A stretch of 64,000 nt of DNA from BQJD01 sp964350265 (GTDB taxonomy: Bacteria; Pseudomonadota; Gammaproteobacteria; Arenicellales; CAJQKF01): positions 1 through 64,000 of the forward strand of contig CAYGJZ010000001.1 in assembly GCA_964350265.1 (NCBI GenBank), in the 5' to 3' direction. Shown here in pieces: positions 1-8,970 of the stretch; the stretch's first letter is position 1; each line of letters opens with the position of its first letter. A program made the translations under genes and the position numbers. The notes beneath the pieces were generated by a model. That model ran no database searches and had not been told where the DNA came from. It was given only the letters and a program-made list of their open reading frames with translations.

Positions 1-79
1 CTTTTTTTTGCCTGCTCGCCGGCCCATCGGCGTCGCCGGGTCGTGGCACAATCCCCGCCATGTCCAGCCATCCTCGCCC

Positions 80-883
80 ATGCACCAGGTCTTCGTCTAC
101 GGCACGCTGAAACGCGGCTTCGCCAACCACGATGCCACGCTGCTGGCCGGGGCACTGCTCGGCGTGGCGCGCACCGTCGTCGCGCGTCCGCTGGTGGTCG
201 CCGGCCGCTGGTTCTCGCCGGTGCTGCTGGACGAGCCCGGCAACGGCGAATGCGTGGAAGGCGAGCTGTACCGGGTCAACGACGCCGTGCTCGCCGCGCT
301 GGACCGCATCGAGGGCGTCGGGGGACGCGGCGGCTACCGGCGCATCACCCTCGACGTGGTCGATGCGCACGGCGTGCCGTACCGCGCCTTCGGCTACGTC
401 AAGGACCGCGCCGACGTGGCCATCATCCACGACGGACCGTACGCCGCCTACCATGACCAGCGCTACGTGCCCCGGGCACGACGCGCACCAACCACGGAGT
501 CGACCATGACCGCACCCACCGCCCGCGACGTGAAGGTCTTCGTGCCGTCCCGCGACTTCGCCCTGTCGCTGCGCTTCTACAGCCGGCTCGGCTGGCAGTG
601 CAACTGGCAGCACGAGGACAGCCTGGCCGAGATCGAGCTGGCCGGCGTGCGCCTGTACCTGCAGAACTACTATGCCAGGGAATGGGCGGAGAACTTCATG
701 ATCTACGTGCCGGTGGACGATGCCGCCGCCTGGCATGCCCACCTGCTCGGGGTGCTGGCCGACGGCGAGTTTCCTGGCGCCCGGGTGGAGTCGCCGCGAC
801 GGGAAGACTACGGCGCGCGGGTCACCTATGCCTGGGATCCCTGCGGCGTGCTGATTCACTTCGCCGAGCCGGTCGGCGACTGA
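80..883 (+). CDS. GGCT/AIG2-like domain fused to a VOC (glyoxalase-like) domain
   Basis: Two enzyme-like domains share one frame of 267 residues from the ATG at 80. Residues 1-135 look like a gamma-glutamylcyclotransferase/AIG2 fold, opening with VYGTLKRG and holding a candidate catalytic Glu in DRIEGVG. From about residue 143 the protein is a single VOC domain of the bleomycin-resistance type. No stop separates them, yet the VOC part has its own ATG at 506 preceded by GGAG six bases upstream, so it may also be made separately. Substrates are unknown. The alternative is two ancestral genes joined by loss of a stop codon. The frame extends upstream to base 8, but the family signature fits the start at 80. 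Confidence 0.75.
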   Translation: MHQVFVYGTLKRGFANHDATLLAGALLGVARTVVARPLVVAGRWFSPVLLDEPGNGECVEGELYRVNDAVLAALDRIEGVGGRGGYRRITLDVVDAHGVPYRAFGYVKDRADVAIIHDGPYAAYHDQRYVPRARRAPTTESTMTAPTARDVKVFVPSRDFALSLRFYSRLGWQCNWQHEDSLAEIELAGVRLYLQNYYAREWAENFMIYVPVDDAAAWHAHLLGVLADGEFPGARVESPRREDYGARVTYAWDPCGVLIHFAEPVGD

Positions 884-919
884 GCACCGGTTCCGCCGCG
901 CGGCCGTTCCCCCCGGGCG

Positions 920-1135
920 CTAGCCGGTGCGGGACGTGCCGCGTCGCCGGCGGGCGATCATCGTCCCGGCGATGAACACGGCCAGGGCCAGCGCGGCAAT
1001 GCCGGCCAGGTGCACCGGCGAGGCCAGGTAGTGCCACAGACCGCTGCCGACGCCGTGTCCGGGGTGGGCGACGGCGGCCTGTGGCAGTGCGCCGCAGGCG
1101 GCGATGAGGGCAGGGGTGCGAATCGACAGGTGCAT
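920..1135 (-). CDS. Small His-containing membrane protein of unknown function
   Basis: A 71-residue protein with an N-terminal signal-like hydrophobic stretch (residues 5-22, likely cleaved near AVA/HPGHG), a mature start rich in His and Gly (AHPGHGVGSG), one transmembrane helix at about 40-60 and a basic tail (RRRRGTSR). It lies 72 bases downstream of ubiA on the same strand and may be its last co-transcribed partner. A GGAG sits ten bases before the ATG. Short proteins of this shape occur in many Proteobacteria. The HPGHG start recalls HupE/UreJ-type metal proteins, but the protein is far too short to be one. I do not assign a function. Confidence 0.6.
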   Translation of the reverse strand: MHLSIRTPALIAACGALPQAAVAHPGHGVGSGLWHYLASPVHLAGIAALALAVFIAGTMIARRRRGTSRTG

Positions 1136-1207
1136 GGAAGGAAGTCTCCAGGAAGTTCACGATACCTGCCATCGTAGCAGGAACGAACCGGTTGCCGGCA
1201 TGCCGGT

Positions 1208-2083
1208 TCAGCGCAGGAAGTCGAGGACGATGCCGGCGAAGACCACGCCGCCGATCCAGCTGTTGTTGACGAAGGCGCGAAAGCAGGTCCAGCGTTCCCG
1301 CGAGCGGCACTGGAAGACCAGCAGCGCGGCGATGCCCGCGGCCACCGCCAGCGCCAGGTGGAAGTAGCCGCCGAGGCCGACGCTCTCGCCGACCACCAGC
1401 AGCAGGACGAAGCACAGTGCGTAGAACAGCGACACCATGGCCAGGTCATGGCGGCCGAACAGCACCGCGGTGGACTTCACCCCCACCTTGAGGTCGTCCG
1501 GACGGTCGCTCATGGCGTACAGGGTATCGTAGGAGACCGTCCAGCACAGGTTGGCGGCGAGCAGCCACCAGGCGGTGGCCGGCACGCTGTCGAGGTGGGC
1601 GGAGAAGGCCATCGGGATGCCCCAGGAGAAGGCGATGCCGAGGTAGAACTGGGGCAGGTGGGTGATGCGTTTCATGAACGGGTAGGTCACCGCCACGAAC
1701 AGTCCCACCAGCGACAGGTAGATGGTCAGCCGGTTGAGCATGAGGACCAGCGCCAGCGCCAGCAGCGCGAGCAGGGCGAACAGCATGCCGGCCTCGGCCA
1801 GGCTGACCCGGCCACTGGCCAGCGGCCGGTCGCGGGTGCGTTCCACGTGGGGGTCGATGTCGCGGTCGGCGTAGTCGTTGACGATGCAGCCGGCGGCACG
1901 CATGACGATGACGCCGGCGATGAACACCAGCACCAGGGCCGGGTCCGGGCGGCCGTCGCCGGCGATCCACAGCGCCCACAGCGTCGGCCACATCAGCAGC
2001 AGCCAGCCGATCGGCCGGTCCAGCCGCATCAGGCGCAGGTACTGCCAGGTGCGCTCGGCGAATCCGGATGCAGGTTCAGACAC
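1208..2083 (-). CDS. ubiA: 4-hydroxybenzoate octaprenyltransferase
   Basis: Integral membrane prenyltransferase that attaches the polyprenyl chain to 4-hydroxybenzoate, an early step of ubiquinone synthesis. The 291 residues match the usual family length. The first Asp-rich site is NDYADRDID (69-77) and the second is SDRPDDLK (192-199), separated and followed by about eight hydrophobic helices. The start is a GTG at 2083 that overlaps the last eight bases of recG, indicating translational coupling. It is the distal part of the yicC-gmk-rpoZ-spoT-ridA-recG-ubiA run. A hairpin (arms 1185-1191 and 1203-1209) covers its stop but lacks a T run, so I do not call a terminator. Confidence 0.95.
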   Translation of the reverse strand: MSEPASGFAERTWQYLRLMRLDRPIGWLLLMWPTLWALWIAGDGRPDPALVLVFIAGVIVMRAAGCIVNDYADRDIDPHVERTRDRPLASGRVSLAEAGMLFALLALLALALVLMLNRLTIYLSLVGLFVAVTYPFMKRITHLPQFYLGIAFSWGIPMAFSAHLDSVPATAWWLLAANLCWTVSYDTLYAMSDRPDDLKVGVKSTAVLFGRHDLAMVSLFYALCFVLLLVVGESVGLGGYFHLALAVAAGIAALLVFQCRSRERWTCFRAFVNNSWIGGVVFAGIVLDFLR

Positions 2084-4145
2084 TGGCCAGCTCCATGCCG
2101 CTGCGCACCCAGCGATGCATCAGCGCCTCGCGGGTGCGCGGCTCGTCCACCAGGCGGGCGGCGGCGTCGCGCACCGCCGGCAGCATCGGCTGGTCGCGCA
2201 AAAGGTCGGCCACCATCATGCGCTGCATGCCGGTCTGGCGGGTGCCGAGCATCTCGCCGGGACCGCGCAGCTCCAGGTCCTTGCGGGCGATGACGAAGCC
2301 GTCGTTGCTCTGCTTCATGATGGCCAGGCGTTCGCGGGCAAGTTCGCCGAGCGGCGCACGGTAGAGCAGTACGCAGTAGCTGCGCCGCGCGCCGCGCCCG
2401 ACCCGTCCACGCAGCTGGTGGAGCTGCGACAGGCCGAGACGCTCGGCGTTCTCGATCACCATCAGGCTGGCATTGGGCACGTCGACGCCGACCTCGATCA
2501 CCGTGGTGGCCACCAGCAGGCCGAGTTCGCCGTCGCGAAAGCGCTGCATCACCGATTCCTTCTCGGCCGTCTTCATGCGCCCGTGCACCAGCCCCACGGC
2601 GATGCCGGTGAGCGCCGCGGCGAGGGTCTGCGCGGTATCGCTGGCGGCCTGCACCTCGAGCTGCTCGGATTCCTCGATCACCGGGCAGACCCAGTAGACC
2701 TGTTCACCGCGGTCGCAGGCGCCGCGGATGCGTTCCAGCACCGCCTCGCGGCGGGACTGCGGCAGCACCACGGTTTCCACCGGGGTGCGGCCCGGCGGCA
2801 GTTCGTCGATGGTGGTGACATCCATCTCGGCGTAGATGGACATGGCCAGCGAGCGCGGAATCGGCGTTGCCGTCATCGTCACCTGGTGGGGCACCTGCTC
2901 GTCGCGTCGACCCTTCTCGCGCAGGGCGAAGCGCTGCATGACGCCGAAGCGATGCTGTTCATCCACCACCACCAGGGCCAGGTCGCGGAAGGCGACCTCG
3001 TCCTGGAACAGCGCGTGGGTGCCGATGACCACCTGCGCGGCACCGCTGCGCGCGGCCTCCAGCGCGGCGCGTCTCTCGGCGGCCCGCTGGCGTCCGAGCA
3101 GCACGCCGACCTGCACCCCGAGCGGCTGCAACCAGGCCAGGAAGTTCTTCAGGTGCTGCTCGGCGAGGATCTCGGTGGGCGCCATCACCACCGCCTGGTG
3201 ACCGGCCTCGATCACGTCCAGGCAGGCGGCCACGCAGACCAGCGTCTTGCCCGAGCCGACGTCGCCCTGCACCAGCCGGTGACAGGGGGTGGCGCGGGCG
3301 AGGTCGGCGCGGATCTCGGCCACCGCGCGCTGTTGGGCGGCGGTGAGGTCGAAGCCGAGCCGGCCGCAAAGCTGATGCCACAATCGCCCCGGGGCCTCGA
3401 TGGGCCGTGCCGCCATGCCTTCCCGCCGCCGCCGCGCCTGCCACGCGGCGAGGTGGTGGGCCAGCAGTTCCTCGAAGGCCAGGCGCAGCCGTGCCGGGTG
3501 GTCGGCGGCCAGCACGCCGCCGGCCTCGGCGGCGGAGCCGGGATGGTGCAGCACGCGCAGGGCATCGCCCAGGGTGGAGAAGCGGTTGGCCCGGCGCACC
3601 GATTCGGGCAGCAGTTCCTCGGCCACCGTGTCGACCTGTTCCAGGGCCTGGTCGATGAGCTTGCGCAGCGGCCGCTGGCCCAGGCCCTCGGTGGTCGGGT
3701 AGACCGGGGTGAAGCCGCCGTCGACCAGGGCCGGTGGCGGCTCGTCGAAGACGCTGTATTCCGGGTGCACCATCTCCGCCCCGCGCGGGCCGCGGCGGAC
3801 CTCGCCGAAGCAGCGCAGCCAGGCGCCCTGGCGCAGGCGTTCCTGCTGCGCCCGGGAGAAGTGGAACAGGCGCACGGTGAGATCGCCGCTGTCGTCCTCG
3901 ATGCGGGTGAGCAGGGAGCGCCGACGACCGAAGTTCACCCGGCTGTCGACGATGCGGCCCTCGGTGATCACCTCGCTGCCCGTGCGCAGGGCGCCGATGG
4001 CGTGCACGGTGGAACGGTCCTGGTAGCGCATCGGCAGGTGAAACAGCAGGTCCTGGAGCGAGGCAATGCCCAGGCGTGCAAGCTTTTCCTCGAGCTTCGG
4101 GCCGACGCCGCGCAGCTCGGCCAGTGCCGGCGGCGCGGCGCCCAC
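2076..4145 (-). CDS. recG: ATP-dependent DNA helicase RecG
   Basis: Branch-migrating helicase that remodels stalled forks and Holliday junctions. The 689 residues are typical. The N-terminal wedge/OB domain runs to about residue 240. Walker A is GDVGSGKT (294-301), the DEQH box (395-398) marks motif II, and motif VI is in QLRGRVGRG. The C-terminal TRG region contains the GPGEMLGTRQTG signature. The frame begins with a GTG seven bases after ridA and has only a weak ribosome site, so it probably depends on coupling within the operon. RecG downstream of spoT is a well-known gammaproteobacterial arrangement; here ridA occupies the place that trmH (spoU) takes in Escherichia coli. Confidence 0.96.
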   Translation of the reverse strand: MGAAPPALAELRGVGPKLEEKLARLGIASLQDLLFHLPMRYQDRSTVHAIGALRTGSEVITEGRIVDSRVNFGRRRSLLTRIEDDSGDLTVRLFHFSRAQQERLRQGAWLRCFGEVRRGPRGAEMVHPEYSVFDEPPPALVDGGFTPVYPTTEGLGQRPLRKLIDQALEQVDTVAEELLPESVRRANRFSTLGDALRVLHHPGSAAEAGGVLAADHPARLRLAFEELLAHHLAAWQARRRREGMAARPIEAPGRLWHQLCGRLGFDLTAAQQRAVAEIRADLARATPCHRLVQGDVGSGKTLVCVAACLDVIEAGHQAVVMAPTEILAEQHLKNFLAWLQPLGVQVGVLLGRQRAAERRAALEAARSGAAQVVIGTHALFQDEVAFRDLALVVVDEQHRFGVMQRFALREKGRRDEQVPHQVTMTATPIPRSLAMSIYAEMDVTTIDELPPGRTPVETVVLPQSRREAVLERIRGACDRGEQVYWVCPVIEESEQLEVQAASDTAQTLAAALTGIAVGLVHGRMKTAEKESVMQRFRDGELGLLVATTVIEVGVDVPNASLMVIENAERLGLSQLHQLRGRVGRGARRSYCVLLYRAPLGELARERLAIMKQSNDGFVIARKDLELRGPGEMLGTRQTGMQRMMVADLLRDQPMLPAVRDAAARLVDEPRTREALMHRWVRSGMELASV

Positions 4146-4152
4146 GGTGGTC

Positions 4153-4536
4153 TCAGGCAGACAGGTCGACGATGGCGTCCATCTCCACCGGCACGCCCTT
4201 GGGCAGTGCCGCCACGCCGATGGCGGCGCGGGCCGGGTAGGGCTCGTCGAAGTATTCGGACATGACCTCGTTGACCAGCGGGAAGTGGTTGAGGTCGGTC
4301 AGGTAGATGGTCAGGCGCACCACCTGGCCGAAGTCGCCGCCGGCCGCCTCGACAATGGCCTTGAGACTGTCGAAGACCCGGCGGATCTTGGCGTCCATGT
4401 CGCCGTCGACCACTTCCATGGTGGCCGGGTCGAGGGGAATCTGGCCGGAAACGTACAGCGTGTCGCCGCTGCGCACGGCCTGCGAATAGGTGCCGATGGC
4501 GCTCGGCGCGCCGTCTGTCTTGATGACGTTTCTCAT
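4153..4536 (-). CDS. ridA: RidA family reactive enamine/imine deaminase
   Basis: A 127-residue YjgF/YER057c/UK114 protein that hydrolyses reactive 2-aminoacrylate-type imines made by PLP enzymes. Family hallmarks are visible: Tyr17 in GTYSQAV, the IPLDP loop, Arg103 in PARAAIGVAALPKG that binds the carboxylate, and Glu118 in VEMDAIV. The trimeric cytosolic fold is expected from length and motifs. It sits between spoT and recG, with 39 bases to spoT and seven to recG, so it is in the stringent-response operon. A link between imine stress and (p)ppGpp is possible but is only inferred from position. Confidence 0.93.
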   Translation of the reverse strand: MRNVIKTDGAPSAIGTYSQAVRSGDTLYVSGQIPLDPATMEVVDGDMDAKIRRVFDSLKAIVEAAGGDFGQVVRLTIYLTDLNHFPLVNEVMSEYFDEPYPARAAIGVAALPKGVPVEMDAIVDLSA

Positions 4537-4575
4537 GACCTCTCCCGGGTCGGTGATCAGGGTCCGCGGCGCAGG

Positions 4576-6792
4576 TCAGCCCTTGCGCCGGGTGACCCGG
4601 ATGACGGATTTCTTGTGATCCCTGAGCGCACGCAGAATGTCCGCCAGGTGCTTGCGGCTCTTCACCGTGATGGTGAAGTTGATGGTCGACTGGCGACCAT
4701 CCTTGGATTCTACCGAAACGTTGGTGATGTTGCTTTCCTGCTCGGCGATGGTGGCGGCCAGCTGGGCCAGCACCCCGGGCCGGTCGCGGGTGATGAAGCG
4801 CAGGTCCACCGCGAAGTCGCCGGCCACGGTGTCCGCCCAGTTGACGTCCAGCCAGTTGTCCGGGTGCTTCTCCTGCTCGGCGATGTTGGGGCAGTCGCTG
4901 GTGTGGATGACCAGCCCGCGGCCGGCGGAGAAGTGGCCGGTGATGCGGTCGCCGGGTATCGGCCGACAACATCGTGCATAGGTGACCAGGAGGCCCTCGG
5001 CGCCGTGGATCGGCAGCGGCACGCGATCGTTGTCCGCCTCGTACTCGCCTTCGGGAAACAGTTGCCGCGCCACCAGCATCGGCAGCCTGCGCCCGGTGCC
5101 GATGTCCTCCAGCAGCACGTTCCAGTCCTTCAGGTCGAGCTTGCCGAGCAGCCACATCTTGCGCTCGGTGCGCAGGCGCTGCTTCTGGCCGATCTTCACC
5201 AGCGCCGCGTTGAGCAGTTGCCGGCCCAGCTTGACGGCGTCCTTCTCGCGACGGTTCTTCAGGTAGTTGCGGATCGACGAGCGTGCCTTGCCGGTGACGC
5301 AGAAGTTCAGCCAGGAGGGTGTCGGGTGGGCGCTCTTCGAGGTCAGCACCTCGACGTGGTTGCCGTTGCTGAGCACGTGGTGCAGCGGCACCATCTCGTG
5401 GTTGACCTTGGCCGCCACGCAGCGGTTGCCGACGTCGGAGTGCACGGCATAGGCGAAGTCCAGCGCGGTGGCACCGCTGGGCAGCTTCTTGATGTCGCCC
5501 TTGGGGGTGAAGACGTAGACCTGGTCGGGAAACAGGTCGGTCTTCAGGTGCTCGAGGAACTCCGACGGGCTGGCCCCCTTGGGCTGCATCTCCAGCAGTT
5601 CCAGCAACCAGCGGCGGGCCAGTTGCTGGGGGGCATCGCGGTCACCGTCGTGGGTCTTGTAGCGCCAGTGCGAGGCAACCCCGGTTTCCGCCACCCGGTG
5701 CATCTCGCGCGAGCGGATCTGCACTTCCATGGACTGGCCGAAACGGCCGAACACCTGGGTGTGCAGCGACTGGTAGCCGTTGATCTTCGGGATGGCGATG
5801 TAGTCCTTGAACTTGCCGTGCACCGGCTTGTACAGGTCGTGCACCACGCCCAGCGCGCGGTAGCACTGGTCGCGGTCCTCGACGATGACGCGGATGGCAT
5901 ACAGGTCGCCGAGGTCGGAGAAGTGCAGGTGCTTGGTCTGCATCTTGCGGTAGATGCTGTAGATGTTCTTCTCGCGGCCGAACACCTCGGCGTCGATGCC
6001 CTTCTCCGCCAGCGCCCGGGTCAACGATTCGCGCACCTGCTCGATGGTCTTGCGCCGGTTGCCGGCCAGCTTGCGGACTTCCTCGCTGATGGCGCGGTAG
6101 CGCTTCGGATACAGGTAGCGGAAGGACAGGTCTTCCAGCTCCTGTGCCCAGGTATGCATGCCGATGCGGTTGGCGATGGCGGCGTAGATGTCCAGCGTCT
6201 GGCGGGAGATGCGACGCTGCTTCTCCGGCTTCAGGCTGTCCATGGTGCGCATGTTGTGCAGCCGGTCGGCCAGCTTGATCAGGATCACGCGGATGTCGCG
6301 GGACATGGCCAGCAGCATCTTGCGGAAGTTCTCGGCCTCGGCCTCCTCGCGGCTGTCGAACTCGAACTGGCCGATCTTGGTCACCCCCTCCACCAGCTCG
6401 GCGACGTCTTCGCCGAAGCGCGTCACCAGCTCCTCGCGGGTGACCGCGGTGTCCTCGATGGTGTCGTGGAGAATGCCCGCGATCAGGCTGCGGCTGTCCA
6501 GCCGCATCTCGGCCAGCACCCGCGCCACCGCGATGGGGTGGTAGATGTAGGGTTCGCCGCTGGAGCGCTTCTGGCCTTCGTGGGCCTCGGCGCCGAGCAG
6601 GTAGGCGTCGTAGACGCGGGCAATCTCGGCCGGTTCGAGGTAGCGCTCGAGATAGCTGACCAGGTCGCTGATCAGGATACGGCTTTCCGGGACACTGCCC
6701 GGTGGAGAGAAATCGGTGCCGATGGCGTCGGTGCCCGCCGCGCCCGGGGCGTCGGCGAGAAAGGGAACGGGTGCCGAGTCCGGGCCGTTCAC
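4576..6792 (-). CDS. spoT: Bifunctional (p)ppGpp synthetase/hydrolase SpoT
   Basis: Makes and degrades the stringent-response alarmone (p)ppGpp. Of 738 residues, the HD hydrolase domain spans about 50-200 with His71, HD at 109-110 and ED at 113-114 intact, which argues for SpoT rather than RelA. The synthetase domain follows (about 250-370, KINGYQSLHTQVFG), then a TGS domain near 405-465, the helical/zinc-finger region and a C-terminal ACT domain. Start is a GTG at 6792, and the first 35 residues are a low-complexity extension absent from shorter homologues. It lies 29 bases after rpoZ in the canonical rpoZ-spoT pair. Confidence 0.96.
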   Translation of the reverse strand: MNGPDSAPVPFLADAPGAAGTDAIGTDFSPPGSVPESRILISDLVSYLERYLEPAEIARVYDAYLLGAEAHEGQKRSSGEPYIYHPIAVARVLAEMRLDSRSLIAGILHDTIEDTAVTREELVTRFGEDVAELVEGVTKIGQFEFDSREEAEAENFRKMLLAMSRDIRVILIKLADRLHNMRTMDSLKPEKQRRISRQTLDIYAAIANRIGMHTWAQELEDLSFRYLYPKRYRAISEEVRKLAGNRRKTIEQVRESLTRALAEKGIDAEVFGREKNIYSIYRKMQTKHLHFSDLGDLYAIRVIVEDRDQCYRALGVVHDLYKPVHGKFKDYIAIPKINGYQSLHTQVFGRFGQSMEVQIRSREMHRVAETGVASHWRYKTHDGDRDAPQQLARRWLLELLEMQPKGASPSEFLEHLKTDLFPDQVYVFTPKGDIKKLPSGATALDFAYAVHSDVGNRCVAAKVNHEMVPLHHVLSNGNHVEVLTSKSAHPTPSWLNFCVTGKARSSIRNYLKNRREKDAVKLGRQLLNAALVKIGQKQRLRTERKMWLLGKLDLKDWNVLLEDIGTGRRLPMLVARQLFPEGEYEADNDRVPLPIHGAEGLLVTYARCCRPIPGDRITGHFSAGRGLVIHTSDCPNIAEQEKHPDNWLDVNWADTVAGDFAVDLRFITRDRPGVLAQLAATIAEQESNITNVSVESKDGRQSTINFTITVKSRKHLADILRALRDHKKSVIRVTRRKG

Positions 6793-6821
6793 GGGCAGGT
6801 GGCGGGCACGACGCCGGCCGC

Positions 6822-7208
6822 CTAGCGGTTGGAGTCGTCCGCCTCCGGCTCGGCCTCGCTGGCCGGGGCGTCCTTCGCCGCGTCGTCGTCGGCAGCTTCG
6901 GCGTCCTCGGCCGGCGCCACGGCGATCTCCGCCTTCGGCTCGTCGTCGTCGAAGCCGAAGACGTTCTCGATGCTGTCCTCCTCGGGGTCGGAGAAGGTCA
7001 CGGTCTCGACCTTTTCCACCAGGATCTCCTTGGTGACCTTGCCCTCGGCGATCTCGCGCAGGGCGATGACGGTGTCCTTGTCGTTGTCGCGGGGGACCAG
7101 CGGATCGTGGCCGACGGCAAGCTGCCGGGCGCGCTTGGTGGCGACCAGCACCAGCTGGAAACGGTTGTCGACGTGCTCAAGACAGTCTTCTACGGTGACA
7201 CGTGCCAT
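6822..7208 (-). CDS. rpoZ: RNA polymerase omega subunit
   Basis: Small subunit that helps assemble RNA polymerase and, with beta-prime, forms a ppGpp-binding site. The first 70 residues carry the family core (MARVTVEDC, NRFQLVLVATKRARQL, ALREIAEGKV). The remaining part to residue 128 is a long acidic Ala/Glu/Asp tail (EAEPEADDSNR at the end), longer than the 91-residue E. coli protein. It lies between gmk and spoT, the classical order, with a 171-base gap to gmk. A CCCCGCCGGGCGGGG inverted repeat at 7354-7368 lies in that gap without a T run. Confidence 0.95.
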   Translation of the reverse strand: MARVTVEDCLEHVDNRFQLVLVATKRARQLAVGHDPLVPRDNDKDTVIALREIAEGKVTKEILVEKVETVTFSDPEEDSIENVFGFDDDEPKAEIAVAPAEDAEAADDDAAKDAPASEAEPEADDSNR

Positions 7209-7379
7209 GAATGTACTCGCGGTATACAGGTGGTGACCGGCTTCGCCGTGACGATGCTATGGACGACTTGCGGCGTCCGGCGCCAGGGGGCGCGGGGTCG
7301 GCATCCGGTCGACGGGTTGAACGGACAAGAACGTGAACGCGTGCGGTTCTAACGCCCCGCCGGGCGGGGATTTCTCGTG

Positions 7380-8018
7380 CTACGGTGCAAGTGTAGCGGT
7401 TTTGTCAATGGAATCAAGGGCCTTGAAGTCGATTTCCCCCGGGTCGACGCCGCCGTCGCCGCCGTCGAGGATCAACGACAGCTCGGCCAGGGCCTGCTCG
7501 AAGCGGCAGTTCACCACCACCCGGTCGTACTCGTCGTAGTGGCGCATCTCGTCGATGGCCTTGCGCATGCGGGCCTCGATCACCTCGTCGCTGTCCTGGG
7601 CGCGGCGGGTCAGCCGCTCGCGCAGCGCCGCCAACGTCGGTGGCAGGATGAACACCGACAGCGCATCGGCGGCGCCGCCGCGCACCTTGCGTGCCCCCTG
7701 CCAGTCGATGTCCAGGATCACGTTCATGCCGCGGGCGAGAAAGCCGGACACCGCCGAGCGCGCGGTGCCGTAGAAATTCCCGAACACCTCGGCGAACTCG
7801 AGGAAGGCGTCTTCCGCGATCATGACCTGGAAGGCGTCGTGGTCGACGAAGTGGTAGTCGACGCCGTCGCATTCCCCCGGGCGCGGCGCACGGGTGGTGT
7901 GCGATACCGACAGCACGGTGTCGTCGCGGGCCTCGATCAAGGCCCGCGCCAGGGACGTCTTGCCGGCCCCGGAAGGCGCCGACAGGATGACCAGCCTGCC
8001 CGTTGCGCGGCTACTCAA
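7380..8018 (-). CDS. gmk: Guanylate kinase
   Basis: Phosphorylates GMP to GDP in purine metabolism. The P-loop is SAPSGAGKT (13-21), followed by the GMP-binding segment SHTTRAPRPGE with VDYHFVD, and the ILDIDWQGARKVR motif. Length 212 is normal. The only start that keeps the N-terminus is a TTG at 8018, overlapping the end of yicC by eight bases with a weak ribosome site, so translation is probably coupled to yicC. GMP kinase next to omega and SpoT links guanine nucleotide supply to alarmone control. Confidence 0.95.
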   Translation of the reverse strand: MSSRATGRLVILSAPSGAGKTSLARALIEARDDTVLSVSHTTRAPRPGECDGVDYHFVDHDAFQVMIAEDAFLEFAEVFGNFYGTARSAVSGFLARGMNVILDIDWQGARKVRGGAADALSVFILPPTLAALRERLTRRAQDSDEVIEARMRKAIDEMRHYDEYDRVVVNCRFEQALAELSLILDGGDGGVDPGEIDFKALDSIDKTATLAP

Positions 8019-8877
8019 TGTTCTGCACCTGCTCGCGCATCTGCTCGATCAGCACCTTCAGTTCCATCGAGGTGTTGGTGACGTCGGCGTGGGCCGCCTT
8101 CGAGCCCAGCGTGTTGGCCTCGCGGTTGAGCTCCTGCATCAGGAAGTCCAGTCGCCGGCCCACCGGCTGGCGCTGGCCGAGCACCGCTTCCACCTCGTCG
8201 AAATGAATCTTCAGGCGGTCGACTTCCTCGTCCACGTCGGACTTGTTCAGCAGCAGGACCAGTTCCTGTTCCACCCGTTCGGCGTCGATCCGCTCGATGA
8301 TCTCGGCGATGCGCGTGGTCAGGCGTTCGCGCACGTGGAGGTGGATGTCCGGCAGGCGGGTCTCCAGGGTCGCCACCAGCTCCCGCGCCGTGCCCAGCCG
8401 CGCGCGGATGGTCTCGGCCAGGCGTTCGCCCTCGCGGGCCCGGGTGGCCACGAACTCCTCCAGGGCATCGTCCACCAGTGCCGCCACCTCGCCCTCGATG
8501 ACGTCCTCGCCGGTCTCGCCGCGGGCCAGCAGGCCCGGCCAGTCGAGCACTTCGCGCACCGACAGCGGCCGGCTGTCCGGCATTTCCCGGCGGACCTCGT
8601 CCTGCAGGGCCGCCAGCGCCTTGAGCGCCGACGGGTCGACTTCGCCCACCGTCGCTGCCGCCTGGCCGGCGTCCAGCCGCACGGTCAGCTCCACCCGTCC
8701 GCGCTTGACCCGCTTGCCGATGCGCTCGCGCAGCATCGGTTCCAGCCGTCGCACCGGGTCGGCCAGGCGCAGGCCGAAATCGAGGTGGCGATTGTTCACC
8801 GAACGGATCTCCACCGTCAGCTTGCCCAGCGGTGTCTCGCGCTCACCCCGTGCGAAGGCCGTCATGCTCTGCGTCAC
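8011..8877 (-). CDS. YicC/YloC family endoribonuclease
   Basis: A 288-residue protein of the YicC family. E. coli YicC is an endoribonuclease involved in RNA turnover. Seen here are the start SMTAFARGE, the EIRSVNNRHLDFGLRLAD segment and the C-terminal DUF1732 region ending KVLIEQMREQVQNIE, including FLMQELNREANTLGSKA. Start is GTG at 8877 with AAGGAG eight bases upstream; an internal ATG four codons later is a weaker choice. It is the first gene of the leftward operon, with a promoter -10 TATAAT at 8907-8912. Divergent from the Ser/Thr kinase gene. Confidence 0.92.
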   Translation of the reverse strand: MTQSMTAFARGERETPLGKLTVEIRSVNNRHLDFGLRLADPVRRLEPMLRERIGKRVKRGRVELTVRLDAGQAAATVGEVDPSALKALAALQDEVRREMPDSRPLSVREVLDWPGLLARGETGEDVIEGEVAALVDDALEEFVATRAREGERLAETIRARLGTARELVATLETRLPDIHLHVRERLTTRIAEIIERIDAERVEQELVLLLNKSDVDEEVDRLKIHFDEVEAVLGQRQPVGRRLDFLMQELNREANTLGSKAAHADVTNTSMELKVLIEQMREQVQNIE

Positions 8878-8906
8878 CGCAGCATCTCCTTGTCAAAAAT
8901 GCCGGT

Positions 8907-8935
8907 ATTATAGGGACGCCACCGGGGCGAGGCGA
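8907..8935 (-). promoter_or_regulatory. Promoter of the yicC-gmk-rpoZ-spoT operon
   Basis: On the minus strand a consensus TATAAT (8907-8912) is preceded at 17 bases by TCGCCT (8930-8935), a poor -35 box. The predicted start of transcription is near 8900, about 25 bases before the GTG of yicC and upstream of its AAGGAG. The perfect -10 makes the call reasonable; the weak -35 suggests help from an activator or extended contacts. Confidence 0.55.
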
Positions 8936-8970
8936 ATCGCCCGGTGGATTTCGACCCACCACCCGCTTGG

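Noticed and set aside
1185..1209. Hairpin at the end of ubiA as terminator
   Set aside because: Stem is good but no T run follows on the minus strand, and a small gene lies just downstream.
4066..6825. A 919-codon plus-strand frame
   Set aside because: It is antisense to ridA and spoT; such long empty frames are expected in high-GC DNA. The product resembles no protein family, whereas spoT is unmistakable.
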